Below the pieces are notes generated by a model that did no database searches, was not told where the DNA came from, and worked only from the letters and a program-made list of their open reading frames with translations. DNA of 64,000 nt. Source: Janthinobacterium rivuli. GTDB taxonomy: Bacteria > Pseudomonadota > Gammaproteobacteria > Burkholderiales > Burkholderiaceae_D. The translations under genes were made by a program, and so were the position numbers. Below, piece by piece: positions 8,246 through 18,675 of this stretch (positions are counted from its first letter, which is position 1; every line of letters starts with the position of its first letter). Location of the stretch: assembly GCF_029690045.1 (NCBI RefSeq), contig NZ_CP121464.1, positions 4,278,001 to 4,342,000 of the forward strand, given 5' to 3'.

Positions 8246-8821
8246 ATGCAAGCACATCCAACCACCTTTGCCGTCACTTTGCTCGGCTGCCTCATGCTGT
8301 CCGCCTGCGGTGGGGGCGGCAGCGACGACAGTGGCTCGGGCAGCGGCTCCACCAGTGCCAGCGGCGGCACTTCGTCCACTTGCCAGTACAGCAATCTGAT
8401 CAGCGATACGGAACGCAAACAGGCCAGCGCCTGCGGCATCCAGGTCTCGGGCAACTACGCCCAGGCCGATTCCGGCTACGACAGCGTGGTCGCCGCCTGC
8501 AAGCAGGGAGAAAAAGCCAAGGCCGATGCCTACTACAGCGGCACTTACCAGAAAATGGTCGACTACGCGCGCAGCGTGAGCAAGGAACTCGGTTGCGGGC
8601 AAAACAATGGCCCCACCTTGCCCAACAACACCACGGCCAGCAATTACAATTTCTGTGTCAAAAGCACCACTGTCAGTGGTAAGCTCAGCTATGAAGGTGC
8701 TTGCTACGGCCCCGTCAAATCCGGCGAAGGCGGCTGCGGCAGCGGTTATAACTATATCAGCCAGTATGCCAGCCTCAGCACGTGCACCTCCGGTGGCAAA
8801 AGCTGGCTGGAATCGCGTTAA
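8246..8821 (+). CDS. Putative secreted lipoprotein
   Basis: A 191-residue protein with a short signal sequence ending in lipobox LSAC. A flexible Gly/Ser-rich linker follows (GGGGSDDSGSGSGS). The mature part contains eight or so Cys residues, for example TCQYSN, ACGIQV, GCGQNN, NFCVKS and GACYGP, which suggests disulfides in the periplasm or at the surface. A TACAAT -10-like element is at 8174-8179. The family was not recognised. It is followed at 68 bases by a LuxR-type regulator on the same strand, which may or may not be co-transcribed. Confidence 0.75.
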   Translation: MQAHPTTFAVTLLGCLMLSACGGGGSDDSGSGSGSTSASGGTSSTCQYSNLISDTERKQASACGIQVSGNYAQADSGYDSVVAACKQGEKAKADAYYSGTYQKMVDYARSVSKELGCGQNNGPTLPNNTTASNYNFCVKSTTVSGKLSYEGACYGPVKSGEGGCGSGYNYISQYASLSTCTSGGKSWLESR

Positions 8822-8889
8822 GGAAGCCGGGCGGCCGCAGCAAACGCCGCCCGCGATCTTGTCCACCGCTTGCCGCATGAGGATCGCCC

Positions 8890-10062
8890 ATGACGCCATC
8901 GCTCGCCGTCGCCAGCCAGGCACTGATTACCCTGATCTATGAAGCTGCCACACGGCATGGCGCCTGGTCGCAATTCCTCGCCGCCTTCGCGCAACAACTG
9001 AAATCGCACGCGGGTTTGATCTGGGCCAATGATTTCAGCAACCGCTCGGTCGACGTCCAGCTGCCGGGCAGCGGCCTGTCCGCCACGTATGGCTTCGAAT
9101 CGGACGCCATGGCCAGCTTTGCCAGCTATTACGGCGCGCGCAATGTGTGGCTGGAAGACGCCACCCTGCACCGCGAAGGCGCCGTCGTCACCGGTTCCAT
9201 GCTGTTTCCCGACCATTGCCTGAAGAAAACCGAGTACTGGGCGGACTGGCTGCGCCCGCAAGACATCTTTTATACGGCGGCAGCCATCGTCGAATTGCGC
9301 GCCGAGCGCTCCACCAATGTCACCGTGGTGCGCCGCGAGCAGGCGGGCGCCTACGAGGCGGGCGAGCTGGCGCTGATCCGCAGCCTGATGCCGCATTTGC
9401 AAACAGCCTTTGCCCTGCAGCGCAAGCTGCGCCGGCTGGAAGTGCTGTCCCGGAGTTCCACCCAGGTGCTGGAATTGCTGCCGTTTGGCGTGCTGTTGCT
9501 CGACGCCACGTCGCAATTGCTGTACGCCAACGAGCGGGCGCTGGCCATGACGGCTTCGACGCGGTTGCTGCAACTGCGCGAAGGCGCGCCCCTGTATTGC
9601 CCGCGCGAAGCGGACAACGGCGCGCTGCGGCGCATGCTGCACGAGGCGGCCCAAACGGGTACGACGGCGGCAGGCGGCCCCGGCGGCGTGCTCAACCTGA
9701 ACGGCTTGACGGGCGAACAGCTGCGCCTGCGCGTCACGCCCCTGCCCTCCTGGCACAGCCCGTTCGGTTCGGCCAGCGCCATCGCCGTCTTCCTCAGCGA
9801 CAGCAGCGACCTGATCACCTCCCTGGCCGCCACCCTGCGTAATTTCTATGGCATGACGGTGGCCGAGGCGCGCCTGACGGAAGCGCTCGTCAACGGCTAC
9901 TCCTTGCAGGAATATGCCGAACGCCAGCGCATTTCCATCCACACGGCACGCACGCAGATCAAGAGCGCCACCGCCAAGGCCGGCGCACAGCGCCAGGTGG
10001 ACCTGGTGCGCATCGTGTTGACAGGCCCGGCCGTACTACAGCGCAACCCCCTTCCCGCCTGA
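8890..10062 (+). CDS. LuxR-family transcriptional regulator
   Basis: A 390-residue protein. The N-terminal 300 residues hold a sensing region, with a PAS-like stretch around LLPFGVLLLDATSQLLYANERAL. The C-terminus is a LuxR-type helix-turn-helix: MTVAEARLTEALVNGYSLQEYAERQRISIHTARTQIKSATAK. There is no receiver domain and no membrane segment. This layout is common among stand-alone LuxR regulators of unknown ligand in Burkholderiales. No target gene is evident from the neighbours. Confidence 0.85.
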   Translation: MTPSLAVASQALITLIYEAATRHGAWSQFLAAFAQQLKSHAGLIWANDFSNRSVDVQLPGSGLSATYGFESDAMASFASYYGARNVWLEDATLHREGAVVTGSMLFPDHCLKKTEYWADWLRPQDIFYTAAAIVELRAERSTNVTVVRREQAGAYEAGELALIRSLMPHLQTAFALQRKLRRLEVLSRSSTQVLELLPFGVLLLDATSQLLYANERALAMTASTRLLQLREGAPLYCPREADNGALRRMLHEAAQTGTTAAGGPGGVLNLNGLTGEQLRLRVTPLPSWHSPFGSASAIAVFLSDSSDLITSLAATLRNFYGMTVAEARLTEALVNGYSLQEYAERQRISIHTARTQIKSATAKAGAQRQVDLVRIVLTGPAVLQRNPLPA

Positions 10063-10101
10063 ACCCTTCAAAAAAGCACGCCGCCGGCACGCTTTTCATT
10101 T

Positions 10102-10121
10102 ATATCGTAGAATCACGATAT
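10102..10121. promoter_or_regulatory. Inverted-repeat operator upstream of arsR-type gene
   Basis: ATATCGT and ACGATAT form perfect 7-base arms around AGAATC. A second palindrome, CGATATATATATCG, lies at 10138-10151 and repeats the ACGATAT half-site. Both fall in the 85 bases before the regulator start. This arrangement fits autoregulation by the ArsR-family protein encoded directly downstream. Confidence 0.65.
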
Positions 10122-10185
10122 TAGAATTTTGGAAAAACGATATATATATCGCTGAAAAGCGAATTGTGTATTGAGGAGAAACAAC

Positions 10186-10482
10186 ATGGATATCGACGCC
10201 ATCCACAAGGCGCTGGCCAATCCGGTGCGCCGGCAGATTTTGCAATGGCTGAAGGAGCCGGAACAGTATTTCCAGGAGCAGGACCACCCGCTGCACCTGG
10301 GCGTGTGCGCCGGCCTGATCGACCGGCGCCTGAACCTGTCGCAATCGACGGTGTCGGCGCACCTGGCCAGCTTGCAGAAAGCAGGCCTGATTTCGGCCAC
10401 CAAGGTGGGCCAATGGAGCTTCTTCAGCCGCAATGAAGACACTATCCAGGCCTTTCTCGACCACATGCAGCAAGGTTTGTAA
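10186..10482 (+). CDS. ArsR-family winged-helix repressor
   Basis: A 98-residue protein with the ArsR fold: IHKALANPVRRQILQWLKEP, then a recognition helix in LNLSQSTVSAHLASLQKAGLISATK. It lacks the CxC metal site of ArsR/SmtB metal sensors, although one Cys (GVCAGL) is present. The start at 10186 is set by a GAGGAG box seven bases upstream. It lies 50 bases ahead of an old-yellow-enzyme gene, a pairing common for repressors that sense electrophiles or oxidants through thiols. The inducing signal here is inferred. Confidence 0.92.
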   Translation: MDIDAIHKALANPVRRQILQWLKEPEQYFQEQDHPLHLGVCAGLIDRRLNLSQSTVSAHLASLQKAGLISATKVGQWSFFSRNEDTIQAFLDHMQQGL

Positions 10483-10532
10483 CAGCATCCACATCGCCGC
10501 GCGCGGCACTCTCGACAGGAAAGACAACCATC

Positions 10533-11597
10533 ATGGCAACTTTATTCGACCCCATCACCATCGGCACCTTGCAACTGAAAAACCGCATCATCATGGCGCC
10601 GCTGACGCGTTCGCGCGCCGGCAATCCGGGCCGCGTGCCCAACGCCCTGATGGCCGAGTACTACACGCAGCGCGCTTCGGCCGGCATGATCATCTCGGAA
10701 GCGACGGCCGTCACGCCGCAAGGCGTGGGCTACGCCGACACGCCGGGCATCTGGTCCGAGGAACAGGTGGAAGGCTGGAAACACATCACCGAGGCCGTGC
10801 ATGACGCGGGCGGCCTGATCGTGCTGCAGCTGTGGCACGTGGGCCGCATTTCCGCCCCCGTCTTCCTCGATGGCGACTTGCCCGTGGCGCCCAGCGCCGT
10901 CAAGCCGGCCGGCCACGTGAGCCTGCTGCGCCCGAAACAGGAATTCGTCACGCCGCGCGCGCTGGACACGGAAGAAATTCCCGGCATCGTGGCAGCCTAC
11001 CGCCTGGGCGCCGAAAATGCGAAAAAAGCGGGCTTCGACGGCGTGGAAATCCATGGCGCGAATGGCTATTTGCTCGACCAGTTCCTGCAAGACAGCACCA
11101 ACTTGCGCACCGACAACTACGGCGGCTCGATTGAAAACCGCGCCCGTTTGATGCTGGAAGTGACGGACGCGTGCATCGCCGTGTGGGGCGCGGACAAGGT
11201 CGGCATGCACCTGGCGCCGCGCCGCGATGCGCACGACATGGGCGACTCCGACCCGCGCGCCACCTTCGGCTATGTGGCCCGCGAGCTGGGCAAGCGCGGC
11301 ATCGCTTTCATCTGCGCACGCGAAGCGCTGGGCGAAGACCGTCTGGGCCCGTACCTGAAGCAGGAATTTGGCGGCGTCTACATTGCCAACGAGAAAATGG
11401 ACAAGGCAGCGGCCGCAACCCTGCTAGCCAAGGGGGAAGCCGACGCCGTGGCCTTTGGCCTGTGGTTCATCGCCAATCCCGACCTGCCCACCCGCCTGCA
11501 CAGCGACGCGCCCTTGAATCCGCTGAATCCGGAAACGCTGTACGCACCGGACGCTACCGGCTACACGGACTACCCCGCACTGGCGGCACAGGCTTAA
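10533..11597 (+). CDS. Old yellow enzyme family NADPH:alkene reductase
   Basis: A 354-residue FMN-binding TIM barrel. It contains MAPLTRSRAG near the N-terminus, LWHVGR, and EIHGANGYLLDQFLQDSTN, which carries the His/Asn substrate pair and the proton-donor Tyr. YGGSIENRARL is also typical of NemA/XenB-type enzymes. These reduce activated alkenes, nitroesters or quinones with NADPH. It is probably controlled by the ArsR repressor just upstream. The natural substrate cannot be told from sequence. Confidence 0.95.
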   Translation: MATLFDPITIGTLQLKNRIIMAPLTRSRAGNPGRVPNALMAEYYTQRASAGMIISEATAVTPQGVGYADTPGIWSEEQVEGWKHITEAVHDAGGLIVLQLWHVGRISAPVFLDGDLPVAPSAVKPAGHVSLLRPKQEFVTPRALDTEEIPGIVAAYRLGAENAKKAGFDGVEIHGANGYLLDQFLQDSTNLRTDNYGGSIENRARLMLEVTDACIAVWGADKVGMHLAPRRDAHDMGDSDPRATFGYVARELGKRGIAFICAREALGEDRLGPYLKQEFGGVYIANEKMDKAAAATLLAKGEADAVAFGLWFIANPDLPTRLHSDAPLNPLNPETLYAPDATGYTDYPALAAQA

Positions 11598-11640
11598 CAG
11601 CAGCCTGAACGGCAAGCTGAGCGGCACCCTGAAAGCCTCC

Positions 11641-11661
11641 TGAGCAGCACCGCACTGCTCA
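11641..11661 (+). terminator. Hairpin downstream of the alkene reductase
   Basis: TGAGCAG pairs with CTGCTCA around a 7-base loop, 44 bases after the stop codon. No T-run follows, so termination activity is uncertain. The 169 bases between this gene and 11767 show nothing else recognisable. Confidence 0.3.
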
Positions 11662-11766
11662 TCCCCTGGCGGCGGACGCAACGATACCAACGCACTGACT
11701 GCGTGACGATCACAGCGACCGCCGCCTTACTTTATCTGGCCTTATATACGCCGCCGTTCCCCACCG

Positions 11767-11988
11767 TCAGCGCCATCGGCGCCGTGCCGGCCGGGCCGGA
11801 CGACGCGCCTGCACGCTGCTGAAGACACGGCGTATCACCTCGACCGGTACCGCATGCTCGCGCAAATAGGCTGTCGCCACCGTCCGTCCCAGGGCGTGAT
11901 GGAAAGCAACGCCCCGCTCAACGAGCTCGGCCATCACTTTGTCCGTTCGCACCTTCTCCCCATTGACCTCGTCGAAACTTTTTTTCAT
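11767..11988 (-). CDS. Small hypothetical protein, 73 aa
   Basis: A possible small basic protein starting MKKSFDEVNGEKVRTDKVMAELVERG and ending in an Arg-rich tail. The ATG at 11988 has a GGGAG box seven bases upstream, which favours it over the in-frame start at 12048. The first 55 residues have a plausible soluble composition. No family was recognised. Length and isolation leave real doubt that it is expressed. Confidence 0.5.
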   Translation of the reverse strand: MKKSFDEVNGEKVRTDKVMAELVERGVAFHHALGRTVATAYLREHAVPVEVIRRVFSSVQARRPARPARRRWR

Positions 11989-12237
11989 GCCATGGCTCCC
12001 TGTCGAGTGGATCAACACTGCATCAAGTTTTGACCACATTGTGCGCATTTAGTGCCCGACACAGAGGTCAAGCATCGTTAAAATAGCGGTAGCAACCGCC
12101 CCGACACCGCATGAATAGCGGCCTCGGCTGCTTGTCGCCATCGCCAGCCCCGTATAGAATGCCTGCGCAGAATTTTGCTTCAAGGAAAATGGCCACCAGC
12201 GCCATCCGATCAAGAACAGTGTCACTGAAGGGTATCA

Positions 12238-12849
12238 ATGGACGATTTATTTGTACAAGCGGGCGACTTGCCGACCTGGCGCCAGCGCTGCGCGCTGCGT
12301 GTGCTGCAGCTGTTCGGCTGGCGCCTGCGCTTCCGCCCCCTGCCGGGGCCGCGCGGCATCGCCGTCGTCTACCCGCACACGTCCAACTGGGATTTCATGG
12401 TGGGCCTGTTCGGCAAATGGGCGCTGTCGCTGCCCTTCCGCTGGCTGGCCAAGGATACCCTGTTCCGCGGCCCCATGGGCAAGGTGCTGCGCTATCTGGG
12501 CGGCGAACCCGTCGACCGCAGCACCACCAGCGGCACGATCCAGCGCCAGGCGGAACGCATGCTGGCCGCCGACTGGTACTGGCTGGCCATCACGCCGGAA
12601 GCGACGCGCAGCTACCGTCCGAACTGGAAAAGCGGCTTTTATCACCTGGCCGTGGCCGCCAAGGTGCCGCTGTTGCTGGTCTACATCGACTACCCGAACA
12701 AGGTGCTGGGCGTCGTCGACCATTTGTATTTGACGGGCGACAAGGATGCCGACATGGCCGCCATTGCTGCCGTGTATGCGGGCCATCAGGGCTTGCACCC
12801 GGAAAAGGCGGCGCCCATCGTGCTGTCCGACAAGCGCCCCGGCGCTTAA
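12238..12849 (+). CDS. PlsC-like 1-acyl-sn-glycerol-3-phosphate acyltransferase family protein
   Basis: A 203-residue protein. AVVYPHTSNWDFMVGLF carries the H-x-4-D catalytic motif of glycerophospholipid acyltransferases. A later block AITPEATRSYRPNWKSGFYHLA stands where PlsC proteins have the [EP]EG[TS]R phosphate-binding site, and PLLLVYIDY follows. It lacks obvious N-terminal membrane helices and is shorter than housekeeping PlsC, so it is probably an accessory acyltransferase. It is convergent with ureJ, ending four bases away. Confidence 0.82.
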   Translation: MDDLFVQAGDLPTWRQRCALRVLQLFGWRLRFRPLPGPRGIAVVYPHTSNWDFMVGLFGKWALSLPFRWLAKDTLFRGPMGKVLRYLGGEPVDRSTTSGTIQRQAERMLAADWYWLAITPEATRSYRPNWKSGFYHLAVAAKVPLLLVYIDYPNKVLGVVDHLYLTGDKDADMAAIAAVYAGHQGLHPEKAAPIVLSDKRPGA

Positions 12850-12853
12850 ACGT

Positions 12854-13414
12854 TTAAGCAATTCCCATCAACACCACGCCGGCGGCCGTCAAGGCCACGC
12901 CGGCCACGCGCAGCATGCGCTCGGCCAGTACCTGGCCGGTGAACCGTCCCGCGGCCAGCAGAATAGCCGAGGCCAGCATGAAGCCGCAGGTGGCCGAGGC
13001 GGCCGGCAATTCCTGGCCATGCGCATTGCCATGTGCCAAGGCGAACAGGCCCACCAGTCCCATGCCGAGCCAGTTCGGCAAGGCCAGCGCCAGCGCGATG
13101 GCCAGTCCCACCAGCGCCACCGTGGCGGCGATGCCCGTTTCCAGCCCGGGCACCGTCAATCCAACCATACCGGCCAGCGCGCCAAGCAGCATCATGCCGA
13201 GAAACGTGGCGCTCTGGCCCAGCCCGCGACGTTGCTGGCCGCCCCAGATGCCCACGCCCAGCATGGCCAGCAAATGGTCGATACCCGTGAACGGATGGGC
13301 AAAACCAGCCAGGAAGCCCACGCTCTCGCCATGGCCGGGGTGGGCCATGGCCGGTAAAGCCAGCAGGCACAGCGCCGCCACGGCGGCCGTTTTTGTCATC
13401 AGTCTTGCACTCAT
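12854..13414 (-). CDS. ureJ: HupE/UreJ family nickel/cobalt transporter
   Basis: A 186-residue membrane protein with a signal-like N-terminus ending [11 protein letters not shown], followed by about six helices. [19 protein letters not shown] is the HupE/UreJ signature with the metal-binding His/Asp residues; ALAHGNAHG is a second conserved His motif. It is thought to take up Ni2+ for urease. Its ATG overlaps the ureG stop codon by four bases, so it is the last gene of the urease operon. Confidence 0.95.
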   Translation of the reverse strand: MSARLMTKTAAVAALCLLALPAMAHPGHGESVGFLAGFAHPFTGIDHLLAMLGVGIWGGQQRRGLGQSATFLGMMLLGALAGMVGLTVPGLETGIAATVALVGLAIALALALPNWLGMGLVGLFALAHGNAHGQELPAASATCGFMLASAILLAAGRFTGQVLAERMLRVAGVALTAAGVVLMGIA

Positions 13415-14049
13415 TGCAGCTCCTTGCCTGGTAGATCGAGCAAACCTTGCTCACGGATAAAATCGATGACGACCTGCACGCCGTCGCCGCTGCGCAGGTT
13501 GGTAAATACGAAGGGGCGTTCGCCGCGCATGCGTTTGGCGTCCTGCGCCATGATGTCCAGGTTGGCACCCACGTATGGCGCCAGGTCCGTCTTGTTAATG
13601 ATCAACAAGTCGGAGCGCGTGATGCCGGGCCCGCCCTTGCGCGGGATTTTTTCGCCACCGGCCACATCGATCACGTAAATCGTCAGATCCGACAATTCCG
13701 GACTGAAGGTGGCGGCCAAATTGTCTCCGCCCGATTCGACCAGGATCAAATCGAGGTTGGGAAAATCCGCCTGCATGCGCGCAATGGCTTCCAGGTTGAT
13801 TGACGCGTCTTCGCGAATCGCCGTGTGCGGGCAGCCGCCCGTTTCCACGCCCATCAGGCGCTCGGCCGGCAAGGCGTCGGCGCGCAGCAGGATTTCCATG
13901 TCTTCCTTGGTATAGATGTCATTCGTGATGACGGCCATGTCGTAGCGTTCGCGCATGCCCTTGCACAGCATTTCGCACAGGGCCGTCTTGCCCGAGCCGA
14001 CGGGCCCGCCAATGCCCACGCGCAGCGGATTGGAAGTGATCGAAGTCAT
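13411..14049 (-). CDS. ureG: Urease accessory GTPase UreG
   Basis: A 212-residue SIMIBI-class GTPase with the P-loop GGPVGSGKT near residue 16. [16 protein letters not shown] carries the Cys-Pro-His nickel-binding motif, and [15 protein letters not shown] and [11 protein letters not shown] are further conserved blocks. GTP hydrolysis by UreG drives nickel delivery into urease with UreF and UreH. The open frame extends far upstream to 14529, but the ATG at 14049 fits the family start. A gap of 23 bases separates it from ureF. Confidence 0.98.
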   Translation of the reverse strand: MTSITSNPLRVGIGGPVGSGKTALCEMLCKGMRERYDMAVITNDIYTKEDMEILLRADALPAERLMGVETGGCPHTAIREDASINLEAIARMQADFPNLDLILVESGGDNLAATFSPELSDLTIYVIDVAGGEKIPRKGGPGITRSDLLIINKTDLAPYVGANLDIMAQDAKRMRGERPFVFTNLRSGDGVQVVIDFIREQGLLDLPGKELQ

Positions 14050-14072
14050 AGTATGGTCTCTCGTTGTTGTGT

Positions 14073-14756
14073 TCAGGAACGGTACAGGCGGCTGTACTGC
14101 ACTTCGTGGCGCATCGACAGCAGCGACAGGCCGGGCGCCCAGTTGCCCATCTCGTCGTCTTGTAAACTTTGCGCCGTCAGCGCCGCCGCCTCCAGATCCG
14201 GACGCAGCGACAGCAGCAAACGCTGGCCCGCCACCTGCCCCAGCGGCACGGATTTCACGCAGACGAGCACCTGGTTTTCCGCCCAGGCGAACAGCATGGC
14301 CAGCAGCGCCTCTTCGCGCGGAATGACCAGCGCCGCCACGGCGCAGGCATACGCGGTGGGCAGGGCCACTTCGGGCTGACCCTGCAGCATGTCGATCAGC
14401 ACGCCATCGGCCACGCCCAGCTCGGCCAGCAATTTGGTCAGCGAATAGCCCATCTGGATGGTTTCGGCGCGAAACTCCGCCGTGTCGCGCGAAGCGATGA
14501 AGCGCTCGCTCCAGCGCTGCACGGCGCACAAATCCTGCTCTTCAAAGGCCTGCATCAAGCGCCAGCACAAGGGCGCTTCCCAGCGCGCCACCACCTGGGC
14601 CAGATGCTCGGCGATCCACGCGCGCGCCGTGGCCGCGTCGTGCACCAGGCCGGATTCGAGCGCCGCTTCCAGCCCCTGCGAATAACTGTAGGCGCCGATG
14701 GGCAGTGCCGGGCTGGCGAACTGCAGCAGGTGCAGCAGGGCCGACGCCTGCATCAT
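14073..14756 (-). CDS. ureF: Urease accessory protein UreF
   Basis: A 227-residue helical protein with [25 protein letters not shown], the family signature. Its C-terminal [45 protein letters not shown] is the part that contacts UreG/UreH. UreF acts as the gate of the UreG-UreF-UreH activation complex. The start overlaps the ureE stop by four bases (ATGA), indicating translational coupling. Two consecutive Met codons leave a one-residue uncertainty. Confidence 0.97.
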   Translation of the reverse strand: MMQASALLHLLQFASPALPIGAYSYSQGLEAALESGLVHDAATARAWIAEHLAQVVARWEAPLCWRLMQAFEEQDLCAVQRWSERFIASRDTAEFRAETIQMGYSLTKLLAELGVADGVLIDMLQGQPEVALPTAYACAVAALVIPREEALLAMLFAWAENQVLVCVKSVPLGQVAGQRLLLSLRPDLEAAALTAQSLQDDEMGNWAPGLSLLSMRHEVQYSRLYRS

Positions 14757-15277
14757 GCAGCGCCTGGCACATCGCCGGGACGGTGGATTTTCTGCCGCAG
14801 CGGCACGGGCGCCAGCAAGTGCTGGCCGTGGCCATCGTGGTGACCATGGCCGCCGCCATACGCGCCCGCCTCCGGCTCGAACGGCGCGCTTTCTTCCGTC
14901 ACCATCGCCTGCAAGCCTTCCAGCATCTCCTTCAGTACCACGTCCTTGCGGATGCGCAAAAATCCATCGCCCACCTGCGCCTGCGTGTGGCGGTTCCCCA
15001 GATGAAAAGCGCAGCGCAGCAGGGTATGCGCGTCCTCGCACCGCACCAGATAGGTCGGTTCGCGCGCGGCGACGATCCGCACCACCTGGCCATCCGGTCC
15101 CGTCATGCGCTCGCCGTCGCGCAGCACCGTGCCGCGCACGGTGAATACGGCCACGTCGTCGCCATTCGACAGCACGGCGCGCAGCCGGCATTTTTCGCGC
15201 TGGTCGTAAGGCAGCACGAGTTGCGCGAAGGGTGCGCGGTCATCGTCCGCTCCCAGTTTGGTATGCAAAGTCAGCAT
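14753..15277 (-). CDS. ureE: Urease nickel metallochaperone UreE
   Basis: A 174-residue protein starting MLTLHTKLGADDD, with an N-terminal peptide-binding domain. The C-terminal metal-binding domain includes CAFHLGNRHTQAQV. A short His-rich segment (GGGHGHHDGHGQH) near the end resembles the Ni-binding tail of Klebsiella UreE, though with fewer His. It hands Ni2+ to UreG. Spacing of 13 bases after ureC and overlap with ureF place it firmly in the operon. Confidence 0.97.
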   Translation of the reverse strand: MLTLHTKLGADDDRAPFAQLVLPYDQREKCRLRAVLSNGDDVAVFTVRGTVLRDGERMTGPDGQVVRIVAAREPTYLVRCEDAHTLLRCAFHLGNRHTQAQVGDGFLRIRKDVVLKEMLEGLQAMVTEESAPFEPEAGAYGGGHGHHDGHGQHLLAPVPLRQKIHRPGDVPGAA

Positions 15278-15290
15278 GCTTGTCTCCCGC

Positions 15291-16991
<1,701 letters not shown>

Positions 16992-16992
16992 C

Positions 16993-17322
16993 TCAATCCT
17001 TTCCCGGTGGAGTGTCTTGCAGTTCGCCCATCACTGCGCCATTGAAGCCGTAGACCTTGCGCTCGCCCGCCAGCGCCACCAGTTCCACGGTGCGCTGCTG
17101 GCCCGGCTCGAAGCGCACGGCGGTGCCGGCCGTGATGTTCAGGCGCATGCCATAGGCGCGCCAGCGCTCGAAGGCCAGCGCCGGGTTGACTTCAAAAAAG
17201 TGGAAGTGCGATCCCACCTGGATCGGCCGGTCGCCCCGGTTGGCCACCACCACGGTGGCCGTGGTGCGCCCGGCATTCAAGCTGATTTCGCCTTCTTCCA
17301 ATTGGTATTCGCCTGGGGTCAT
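16993..17322 (-). CDS. ureB: Urease subunit beta
   Basis: A 109-residue beta subunit starting [18 protein letters not shown], with the typical [21 protein letters not shown] and [10 protein letters not shown] blocks. It is a separate gene, as in most proteobacteria, unlike the UreAB fusion of Helicobacter. It lies 21 bases after ureA and directly abuts ureC. Confidence 0.98.
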   Translation of the reverse strand: MTPGEYQLEEGEISLNAGRTTATVVVANRGDRPIQVGSHFHFFEVNPALAFERWRAYGMRLNITAGTAVRFEPGQQRTVELVALAGERKVYGFNGAVMGELQDTPPGKD

Positions 17323-17343
17323 GAGGGGCTCCTTCTCAAAAGA

Positions 17344-17646
17344 CTACGGTATCGGGTGGTGCACGGTCACCAGCTTGCTGCCATCGGGGAAGGTCGCTTC
17401 CACCTGAATGTCGGGGATCATCTCGGCGATGCCGTCCATGACGTCGGCGCGCGACAGAATTTTTGTCCCGTCCGACATCAGCTGCGCCACCGACTTGCCA
17501 TCGCGCGCGCCTTCCATGATGGCCGCGCTGATCAGGGCCACCGCTTCCGGATAGTTCAACTTCAAGCCGCGCGCCAGGCGACGTTCGGCCAGCAGCGCGG
17601 CCGTAAAAATGAGCAGCTTGTCTTTTTCGCGGGGAGTCAGGTCCAT
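17344..17646 (-). CDS. ureA: Urease subunit gamma
   Basis: A 100-residue subunit starting [23 protein letters not shown], with [23 protein letters not shown] and the C-terminal [18 protein letters not shown]. Length and wording are standard. It packs against UreB and UreC in the (UreABC)3 trimer. It follows ureD by 25 bases. Confidence 0.98.
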   Translation of the reverse strand: MDLTPREKDKLLIFTAALLAERRLARGLKLNYPEAVALISAAIMEGARDGKSVAQLMSDGTKILSRADVMDGIAEMIPDIQVEATFPDGSKLVTVHHPIP

Positions 17647-17671
17647 GTTTTTCCTTGTGCTTCTTTCCTGT

Positions 17672-18538
17672 TCAAGTGTTCCAGATGCGGGGCACGACGG
17701 CGTCGCGTCCCAGCATGGCGGGGCGCAGCAGCTGCCATGCGGCCAGCATGATGCGGCGCGCCGCCTCGCTGTCGCCGCACAGCAGGCGCACCACCACCAG
17801 CGATTTCATGTGCGTGGCGCCAAACGCGGCGCCGGCCGGCACGGCGATCTCGCGCACGGCCGCCAGCACGGCGGCAGAAATGGGCGCGCCGATGGCGATC
17901 AGGGTGGCGCACACGGTGTGTCCCCCCAGGCCCAGGGGGCTGGCCATCAGCGCGCCGCCGCCAGCCAGCACGCCCTGCTCCCACCACAGCAGCTTGCCGC
18001 CGCGGCGGATCCGCACCTGCTGGCTGATGCTGCCCGTGTTGAAAATTTCTCCCGAGGCGCTGCGCCCCAGGCAGACGATGTCGCAGCCGATGTAGCTGGC
18101 GTCCGGCGCCAGCTCCACCTCGTGGCGCAGGCGCACGCAGGCCTGGTCGAAGAAGATGCTTTCCTGCGGCAGCCACTCGATGGCGGCGCCGCTGCCGGCG
18201 CGCAGCACGATGTGCTGGCCCGAGACATGGCCGTTCGCGCGGTACCACTTGGCGGCGCCCGGCGACGTGAGCAAGGCGTGTGCGCCCTCGCCCACTGTGG
18301 CGTCGACGGCCAGCTGGTCGCCGCCCACGACGCCGCCCGGTGGATGGATGATGATGGCGTGGCAGACGGCGTCGCCTTCCGGGTACAGGGGCTTTTGCAC
18401 GCGCAGGGGGCCGCTGTGCGTGCGCTCGACGAGGCGGCTGACGCCATCGTGCAGCGCAAAGCCCAGGCGCAAATGCGCCTGCCAGGCGCCGTGGGCGCTG
18501 GCTGGTAAAGGCGTGACGGGACGGGTGCTGTCTGGCAT
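17672..18538 (-). CDS. ureD: Urease accessory protein UreD (UreH)
   Basis: About 288 residues, with [26 protein letters not shown] and [13 protein letters not shown], typical of Ure[22 protein letters not shown] and [11 protein letters not shown] follow, also typical. UreD contacts apo-urease and provides the tunnel for Ni2+. It is the first gene of the operon. The frame allows a TTG at 18547; the ATG at 18538 is chosen, though neither has an obvious ribosome site. Its upstream region holds an inverted repeat and a sigma54-like motif. Confidence 0.95.
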   Translation of the reverse strand: MPDSTRPVTPLPASAHGAWQAHLRLGFALHDGVSRLVERTHSGPLRVQKPLYPEGDAVCHAIIIHPPGGVVGGDQLAVDATVGEGAHALLTSPGAAKWYRANGHVSGQHIVLRAGSGAAIEWLPQESIFFDQACVRLRHEVELAPDASYIGCDIVCLGRSASGEIFNTGSISQQVRIRRGGKLLWWEQGVLAGGGALMASPLGLGGHTVCATLIAIGAPISAAVLAAVREIAVPAGAAFGATHMKSLVVVRLLCGDSEAARRIMLAAWQLLRPAMLGRDAVVPRIWNT

Positions 18539-18545
18539 GCGGGGC

Positions 18546-18565
18546 AATCGCGTAAATAAGCGATT
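18546..18565. repeat. Inverted repeat at the start of the urease operon
   Basis: AATCGC and GCGATT form 6-base arms around an 8-base A/T-rich spacer, immediately upstream of ureD and downstream of the sigma54-like motif. It could be a transcript hairpin in the leader or a protein-binding site. Confidence 0.4.
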
Positions 18566-18570
18566 ACCTA

Positions 18571-18586
18571 AGCAGGATATATGCCA
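18571..18586 (-). promoter_or_regulatory. Candidate sigma54 promoter of the urease operon
   Basis: The minus strand reads TGGCATATATCCTGCT. The GG of the -24 box and GC of the -12 box are separated by exactly 10 bases, and nine of the twelve scored positions match TGGCACGNNNNTTGCW. It lies 33 bases ahead of the ureD ATG. A nitrogen-limitation (NtrC/RpoN) promoter is biologically sensible for urease; enhancer sites were not identified. Confidence 0.5.
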
Positions 18587-18675
18587 GCGTCAAGGGAAGG
18601 AAAAGTGAGAATCGTGCACCGCGCTGCAGCGGATGCACCGGCATGGTGCATCGGCCGCACCGCAGTGCCTGCCTC

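Noticed and set aside
12846..12857. TTAAACGTTTAA palindrome between the PlsC-like gene and ureJ as a terminator
   Set aside because: It is a short AT-rich palindrome overlapping the end of a gene, without GC stem or T-run.
14050..14529. Long N-terminal extension of ureG
   Set aside because: The extension reads through ureF in another frame; UreG family proteins start at the MTSITSNP site.
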